Shown here piece after piece: positions 7,060 to 11,189 of a DNA stretch of 11,189 nt. Origin of the DNA: DATJPR01 sp035506295. Its GTDB lineage: Bacteria; Bacteroidota; Ignavibacteria; UBA10030; UBA6906. Made by a program: the position numbers and the translations under genes. The DNA lies in contig DATJPR010000250.1 in assembly GCA_035506295.1 (NCBI GenBank), forward strand, positions 1 to 11,189, in the 5' to 3' direction. The notes beneath the pieces are model-generated. The model worked only from the letters and a program-made list of their open reading frames with translations. It was not told where the DNA came from and made no database searches. Numbering within the stretch: position 1 is the first letter of the stretch; each line of letters begins with the position of its first letter.

Positions 7060-7863
7060 TTACTGCGATTGCTTCGGCCAATGTTCATGAAATGCAACGT
7101 GAGCCGGGCCGTCATGGAGAGAGGCCGGCGTGATGTTCCGTACTGCTGATTCTGCATAGCCGCTCAGGACGCGCTCCACCCGGACGATGCGGTGTTCGAG
7201 ATGAAAGATGATCCGCCATGATCGGACAGAGAGCGTGAAGGCATCGCCCGGTCCCGCCTTGATGCGCCTGTAGGGATGAGGAAACGGATCGGCACGAAGA
7301 ACGGTGCGCGCGGGGGTTTCCAGATCCACACCATAGGTTTCGAGGAGCCATGACATCTGATCTCGTGCCGTCTGCCCGATGTGCACGACGTGAGTGTCCC
7401 GCGGCCTTCCTTTTTGCGCGTCAGCCCATCCGGATCGGGCATGGGGATACGCTTCGATGTAGGGAAGATACGGCTTGATGTCAAGCACCGGGGTGCCGTC
7501 GAGCAGATCCAGCCCTTCGATATACAGTGTCCGTCCCTTCACCGCGAGAAGCCGACACAGCGAGAGCCCGATGGGATTGGGCCGGTGAGGAGAACGCGTG
7601 GCAAAGAGGCCGTGCTTTTTCCGGCTGCCGGGAGGAAGGACCATCGGCTTCCAATGCTCGCTGCGATCGAACCACGCCAGCAACCAGATTCTCTCGAATC
7701 CTTCGAGATCCTTGAGCGACTGTTCGAAATTTCGTCCACGGTCGAGAAGGATTCTGCCGCGCGCCGGTGCTCCGCCGAGACCGGGTTGTCTCGGGGTCTC
7801 GCTTTTTCGTGTGAACGGCGACCTGACGACGCCGATCGGATGGACGACCAACTCAGCGTTCAT
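7060..7863 (-). CDS. trmO: TrmO/TsaA-like tRNA N6-methyltransferase
   Basis: TrmO (formerly YaeB/TsaA) uses S-adenosylmethionine to add the N6-methyl group to the t6A37 base of threonine tRNAs, tuning decoding. The 267-residue protein has the family start VHPIGVVRSPF (7-17). It also has ATRSPHRPNPIGLS (88-101, the hallmark cofactor-binding motif), LDLLDGTPVLDIKPYLPY (118-135) and a DPFPHPYRR motif (192-200) like the family's DPRPxY. The N-terminal beta-barrel domain is complete. The C-terminal tail (about 236-267) is His-rich, with ITPASLHDGPAHVAFHEHW, and is longer than in the roughly 235-residue E. coli protein. Similar tails exist in other family members as I recall. The ATG at 7861-7863 lies 30 bases after the pyrG stop, and no strong ribosome site precedes it. 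Some family members act on other substrates, so the exact target tRNA is inferred. Confidence 0.88.
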   Translation of the reverse strand: MNAELVVHPIGVVRSPFTRKSETPRQPGLGGAPARGRILLDRGRNFEQSLKDLEGFERIWLLAWFDRSEHWKPMVLPPGSRKKHGLFATRSPHRPNPIGLSLCRLLAVKGRTLYIEGLDLLDGTPVLDIKPYLPYIEAYPHARSGWADAQKGRPRDTHVVHIGQTARDQMSWLLETYGVDLETPARTVLRADPFPHPYRRIKAGPGDAFTLSVRSWRIIFHLEHRIVRVERVLSGYAESAVRNITPASLHDGPAHVAFHEHWPKQSQ

Positions 7864-7893
7864 AGCGTGAACAGGGGATGCGAATCCCGGCGT

Positions 7894-9519
7894 TTATCCC
7901 CGGTGTCCCTCCTGATGCTCCATCGCCGCCTTGACGAAATCCCTGAAGAGGGGATGCGGATTGGTGAGGCGTGACTTCAATTCCGGATGAAATTGGCCGC
8001 CAACAAACCAGGGGTGATCCGGCAATTCCATGATCTCCACGAGGCCGTTGTCGGGACAGATCCCGCTGAAGATCATCCCCTTCTCCTGCAGTTGAGACTT
8101 GAACGCGTCGTTCACCTCGTAACGGTGACGGTGACGTTCATGGATGAGCTCGCTTTTGTACGCTTTGTACGCCCGCGTGTTCTTCTCAACCTTGCACGGA
8201 TATGCACCCAGCCGCATCGTCCCGCCGTATTCCTTGACCTTTTTCTGTTCGAGCATGAGATCGATCACGTTTTGATCCGTCTGCTTGAACTCCGTGCTGT
8301 TGGCGTGCTCCAGGCCGCAGACGTTCCGCGCAAATTCAATCACGGCGCACTGCAGTCCGAGACAGATCCCGAGGAACGGTATGTTGTTCTGGCGCACGTG
8401 CTTGATGGCGATGATCTTTCCTTCGATCCCGCGCTCTCCGAAGCCGGGCGCCACCAGAAGTCCGGAGACCCCCTGCAGATGAAGTTCCGCCCCGTCGCGT
8501 TCGATGTCTTCGGCGCGGATCCATTTGAGGTTCACCTTGACGTTGTTCGCCGCACCTGCGTGGATGAACGCTTCGGCGATGCTTTTGTAGGCGTCCTGAT
8601 GATCCGTGTACTTCCCGCAGACGCCGATCGAGACCGCACCCGCCGGGTTCTTGATCCGGTCCACGATCCGTTTCCATTCGCGAAGGTTCGGCCGCGGGCA
8701 CGTCAGGTCCAGCTTCTCCAGCACGAGCTCGTCGACCTCCTGCTCGGCGAAGATCAACGGGACTTCATAAATCGTCGGTGCATCGCGTCCATCGATGACG
8801 CTTTCCGATTCGACGTTGGTGAAGAGGGCGATCTTCTCGCGGACCTCGTTCGACAACGGACGGTCGGAACGGCAGATCAGCATGTCGGGCTGGATCCCGA
8901 GCTCAAGAAGCGATTTCACGCTGTGCTGCGTCGGCTTGGTCTTGATTTCCCCCGCGGAGGAAATATATGGGACCAGCGTGACATGAATGGCGAGAGCGTT
9001 TTTGGGGCCGACCTTGAACATGAATTGCCGCATCGCCTCAAGGAACGGCTGGCTCTCGATATCGCCGACGGTTCCGCCGACTTCCGTGATGATGACATCG
9101 TACTCGCCGGTGACGCCGAGGGCCTCGAACCGTTTCTTGATCTCGTCGGTGATATGGGGGATGACCTGCACCGTCGCGCCGAGATAATCGCCGCGCCGCT
9201 CTTTCGAGATGACCTCGTGGTAGATCTGGCCGGTGGTGGAGTTGTTCTTCTTCGACGTTGTAATGTCGAGGAAACGCTCGTAGTGCCCGAGGTCCAGGTC
9301 AGTCTCCGCTCCATCATCGGTGACGTACACTTCACCGTGTTGAAAGGGGTTCATCGTCCCCGGATCCACGTTGAGATAAGGATCGAATTTTTGAATGGTG
9401 ACCCGGAGCCCACGCAGCTTCAGGAGAAGCCCGATCGAGGCGGACGATATCCCCTTGCCAAGAGAGGAAACAACGCCGCCGGTCACAAAAATGTATTTAA
9501 CTTGTCTTCGTCGTGCCAA
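7894..9519 (-). CDS. pyrG: CTP synthase (glutamine hydrolysing)
   Basis: PyrG makes CTP from UTP, ATP and glutamine and is the last step of pyrimidine nucleotide synthesis. From the chosen start the protein has 541 residues (E. coli: 545). The synthetase domain has YIFVTGGVVSSLGKG (9-23, nucleotide loop) and DPYLNVDPGTMNPFQHGEVY (46-65), followed by DDGAETDLDLGHYERF (68-83). The C-terminal glutaminase domain has GICLG with the nucleophile Cys386, and GGQFHPELKSR with His511 and Glu513, completing the triad. The start is not certain. The frame is open upstream to 9570, but no ATG lies near the expected N-terminus. The TTG at 9517-9519, giving ARRRQVKYIFVTGG after the initiator, fits family length best and overlaps the end of the DUF502 gene by 23 bases. 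Position after kdsB is sensible, since KdsB consumes CTP. Confidence 0.96.
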   Translation of the reverse strand: MARRRQVKYIFVTGGVVSSLGKGISSASIGLLLKLRGLRVTIQKFDPYLNVDPGTMNPFQHGEVYVTDDGAETDLDLGHYERFLDITTSKKNNSTTGQIYHEVISKERRGDYLGATVQVIPHITDEIKKRFEALGVTGEYDVIITEVGGTVGDIESQPFLEAMRQFMFKVGPKNALAIHVTLVPYISSAGEIKTKPTQHSVKSLLELGIQPDMLICRSDRPLSNEVREKIALFTNVESESVIDGRDAPTIYEVPLIFAEQEVDELVLEKLDLTCPRPNLREWKRIVDRIKNPAGAVSIGVCGKYTDHQDAYKSIAEAFIHAGAANNVKVNLKWIRAEDIERDGAELHLQGVSGLLVAPGFGERGIEGKIIAIKHVRQNNIPFLGICLGLQCAVIEFARNVCGLEHANSTEFKQTDQNVIDLMLEQKKVKEYGGTMRLGAYPCKVEKNTRAYKAYKSELIHERHRHRYEVNDAFKSQLQEKGMIFSGICPDNGLVEIMELPDHPWFVGGQFHPELKSRLTNPHPLFRDFVKAAMEHQEGHRG

Positions 9520-10171
9520 GAGAATGCTCGCTTTCGGTCCAGAGTTTTCCTGTGAGCTCCCCGGGGACAATAATACCTCCGGAAAGCACCAGTTTCAATG
9601 CCTCCTCCACGGAGAGATCGAGCACCACCGCTTCGTTCTTCGGAACAAGGGAGAGAAACCCCGCCGTCGGATTCGGTGGACTCGGAATGTACACATTATA
9701 AAATTCTATGCGCTGCTTGTCGGGAGTCGTGTAGACCATTTCATTGGTCACAAAGCCGATCACGTAGATCCCCTTGCGTGGGTATTCCGTGAGAATCACC
9801 TTCTGGAAGGTCTTCCCTTTCCCGCCCGTCGCGAAAGACCCCACGAGGTCCTTGATGGCGTTGTAGACCGAGCGGACGAAGGGGATCGAGCCGATCACCG
9901 TATCGATGGCCGCAAGGACGAGCCGGCCAGCCAGGTTTCTGGTGAGAAGTCCGACGAGGAGAATCAGGACAAGCATCGACACGAAGCCGAGCCCGGGGAT
10001 TTTCCTACCGATCAGTCCGCTGAGAACCGGCGAGAGAATGCCATCCATCCAGTCGAGCAGCGAGCTGAACACCCAGTAGGTCAGTACGGCGGGAATGATG
10101 ACACCGACGCCGCGGAGAAATGTTGTCCGCAAGTGCGAGAAAAACGATTTCCGGACGGTCTCTTGTATCAT
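9497..10171 (-). CDS. DUF502 family membrane protein
   Basis: A 224-residue protein of the DUF502 family, conserved inner-membrane proteins of unknown function. Two hydrophobic segments lie at about 20-38 and 61-78, with a short loop between them, and the rest is predicted soluble. Family phrases are RTTFLRGVGVIIPAVLTYWV (15-34), IPFVRSVYNAIKDLV (96-110), YNVYIPSPPNPTAGFLSLVP (158-177) and LSVEEALKLVLSGGIIVP (186-203). The PNPTxGF motif is the clearest. The ATG at 10169-10171 is 28 bases after the kdsB stop. The end overlaps the proposed pyrG start by 23 bases. Its place between kdsB and pyrG might hint at envelope or lipopolysaccharide work, but this is context only. Confidence 0.88.
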   Translation of the reverse strand: MIQETVRKSFFSHLRTTFLRGVGVIIPAVLTYWVFSSLLDWMDGILSPVLSGLIGRKIPGLGFVSMLVLILLVGLLTRNLAGRLVLAAIDTVIGSIPFVRSVYNAIKDLVGSFATGGKGKTFQKVILTEYPRKGIYVIGFVTNEMVYTTPDKQRIEFYNVYIPSPPNPTAGFLSLVPKNEAVVLDLSVEEALKLVLSGGIIVPGELTGKLWTESEHSLGTTKTS

Positions 10172-10199
10172 CGTCGTCAGATTGAGAATTGACTGCGCA

Positions 10200-10964
10200 T
10201 CATCGCGCGCCGACCATTGCCCGGACGCGTTCGAGGTCGGCCGCCGTGTCGACGGCCACGCTTTCCAGTTCGGTTATTTCCGCGTGGATACGGTATCCAT
10301 GTTCGAGGATTCTCAGCTGCTCCAGCTTTTCGACCCGTTCGAGCAGCATCTGCGGCAGAGAAGTGAACCGGAAGAGCGCATCGCGACGGAAGACATACAA
10401 TCCAATATGTTTGTACCAGGTGCCGTCGCCGATCCATTTTCCTGCGTCCGCATCGCGGAGACAGGGGATTGCCGCCCGGGAAAAGTACAGACAGTTGCGG
10501 TGAACGTCGAGAACGACCTTTGTCACCGACGGGTTCTGAAGCTCCTCTTCCGTACGGATCTTTTTCACGAGAGTCCCAACTTCGATCGCCGGATCGCTGA
10601 GGAGCGGGCGGACCGCCTGATCGATCATGGCCGGAGGAATGAGAGGTTCGTCCCCCTGGAGGTTGACGACGATGTCAGCTTTCGGAAGAGAGCGGACGGC
10701 CTCGGCGATCCGGTCTGAACCGCTCGGGCAAGCCGGCGACGTCATCACCGCCTTTATCCCGGCGGCTTCCACCGCCCGAAGAATACGATCGTCATCCGTC
10801 GCCACACACACATCGTCGACCGTCTCGGCGCTTCGTGCTTGCTTCGCAACCCGCACCACCATGGGAACCCCGCCGATGTCCGCGAGGGGTTTTCCCGGAA
10901 GCCGTTGCGAAGCATAGCGTGAGGGGATCACTACGATCACACGCAGTGTGCGCGCGCCGTTCAT
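10200..10964 (-). CDS. kdsB: 3-deoxy-manno-octulosonate cytidylyltransferase (CMP-Kdo synthetase)
   Basis: KdsB activates Kdo by joining it to CMP from CTP in the cytoplasm, so that Kdo can be added to lipid A. The presence of the gene indicates a Gram-negative outer membrane with lipopolysaccharide. The 254-residue protein (E. coli: 248) shows PSRYASQRLPGKPL (14-27, the nucleotide loop) and SGSDRIAEAV (81-90). It also has VNLQGDEPLIPP (100-111), KHIGLYVFRR (185-194), EQLRILEHGYRI (215-226) and VDTAADLERVRAM (238-250). All are in the expected order and the active-site phrase QGDEP is intact. The ATG at 10962-10964 overlaps the gatC TGA in an ATGA junction and has a GGGG ribosome site 4 bases upstream. 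No kdsA is visible in the window. Confidence 0.96.
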   Translation of the reverse strand: MNGARTLRVIVVIPSRYASQRLPGKPLADIGGVPMVVRVAKQARSAETVDDVCVATDDDRILRAVEAAGIKAVMTSPACPSGSDRIAEAVRSLPKADIVVNLQGDEPLIPPAMIDQAVRPLLSDPAIEVGTLVKKIRTEEELQNPSVTKVVLDVHRNCLYFSRAAIPCLRDADAGKWIGDGTWYKHIGLYVFRRDALFRFTSLPQMLLERVEKLEQLRILEHGYRIHAEITELESVAVDTAADLERVRAMVGAR

Positions 10965-11189
10965 CGATCCCCGATCACTTTTGGCACCTTGAAGAAGGCG
11001 TCTGTTCGGGCAGGAGCGTTCTTCAAAATTTCCTCCTGCGGATAACTCGGCCGCATGACGTCGTCACGGAACACGTTCGACAGTTCGATCACGTGGGAGA
11101 GCGGCTCGACGTTGGAGGTATCCAGCCGGTTGAGCTGGTCCATGTAGCGCAGGATCTCGTTCAGCTCCTCGACAAGCCGGGCCTTTTCC
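10961..11189 (-). CDS. gatC: GatC subunit of aspartyl/glutamyl-tRNA amidotransferase (N-terminus outside window)
   Basis: GatC is the small subunit that holds GatA and GatB together in the complex that converts Glu-tRNA(Gln) or Asp-tRNA(Asn) to the amidated form. About 75 residues plus the stop are visible; the start lies beyond the right edge. Recognisable parts are KARLVEELNEILRYMDQLNR, the phrase NVEPLSHVIELSNVFRDDV, and the end APARTDAFFKVPKVIGDR. The last matches the conserved GatC end (AP-x-x-x-x-xFFKVPKVI). The ATG at 11143 is inside the gene, since the conserved helix continues upstream in frame. The stop (10961-10963) overlaps the kdsB start by 4 bases. The usual family length is about 95-100 residues, so 20 to 25 are missing. 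The presence of GatC suggests indirect glutamine and/or asparagine charging. Confidence 0.93.
   Translation of the reverse strand, partial: EKARLVEELNEILRYMDQLNRLDTSNVEPLSHVIELSNVFRDDVMRPSYPQEEILKNAPARTDAFFKVPKVIGDR

Noticed and set aside
7987..9555. Long plus-strand open frame (522 codons) opposite pyrG
   Set aside because: It is antisense to an unambiguous CTP synthase and its composition is a shadow of the pyrG codons. No family features are visible.
1..11189. Search for CRISPR arrays, tRNA or rRNA genes, insertion sequences and phage genes
   Set aside because: I saw no regularly spaced direct repeats, no transposase or integrase, and no cloverleaf-like sequence. The gaps are short and almost all DNA is coding.

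Overview
The window reads as one end of a lipopolysaccharide-bearing, Gram-negative bacterium with fairly high GC content (high fifties per cent by eye). Three clues suggest the Bacteroidota/Chlorobi/Ignavibacteria side of the tree: a DUF5916-type outer-membrane barrel protein, the CMP-Kdo synthetase KdsB, and a promoter-like element before typA that resembles the Bacteroidota form (TTG, about 20 bases, TAnnTTT). This placement is an inference and has not been tested by database search.

Layout: a plus-strand gene fragment (2-382, C-terminus of a DUF5916-like outer-membrane protein) converges on a long run of minus-strand genes that fills the rest of the window. Read in the direction of transcription (right to left), these are: gatC (partial, runs off the right edge), kdsB, a DUF502 membrane protein, pyrG, a TrmO/TsaA-like tRNA methyltransferase, a GyrI-like domain protein, a DUF3052-like protein and a DUF2721 membrane protein. 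A 135-base intergenic stretch with a candidate promoter follows, then typA/bipA, an alpha-glucan phosphorylase of the short (about 710 residue) type, and a membrane-anchored alpha/beta hydrolase.

The right-hand eight genes are packed like a single operon. gatC/kdsB and DUF3052/DUF2721 overlap by 4 bases in ATGA junctions, DUF502/pyrG overlap by 23 bases if the TTG start is right, and the other gaps are 4 to 30 bases. The contents mix translation (GatC, TrmO), CTP supply (PyrG) and CTP use for Kdo activation (KdsB). TypA, glucan phosphorylase and the hydrolase may form a second transcription unit.

Most genes are conserved housekeeping genes, and I found no convincing new defence, mobile or CRISPR system. 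The most unusual non-coding structure lies at the convergent junction around 399-480. Degenerate 7-base repeats sit in opposite orientations, form a long imperfect hairpin, and supply the last codons and stop codon of the hydrolase gene.
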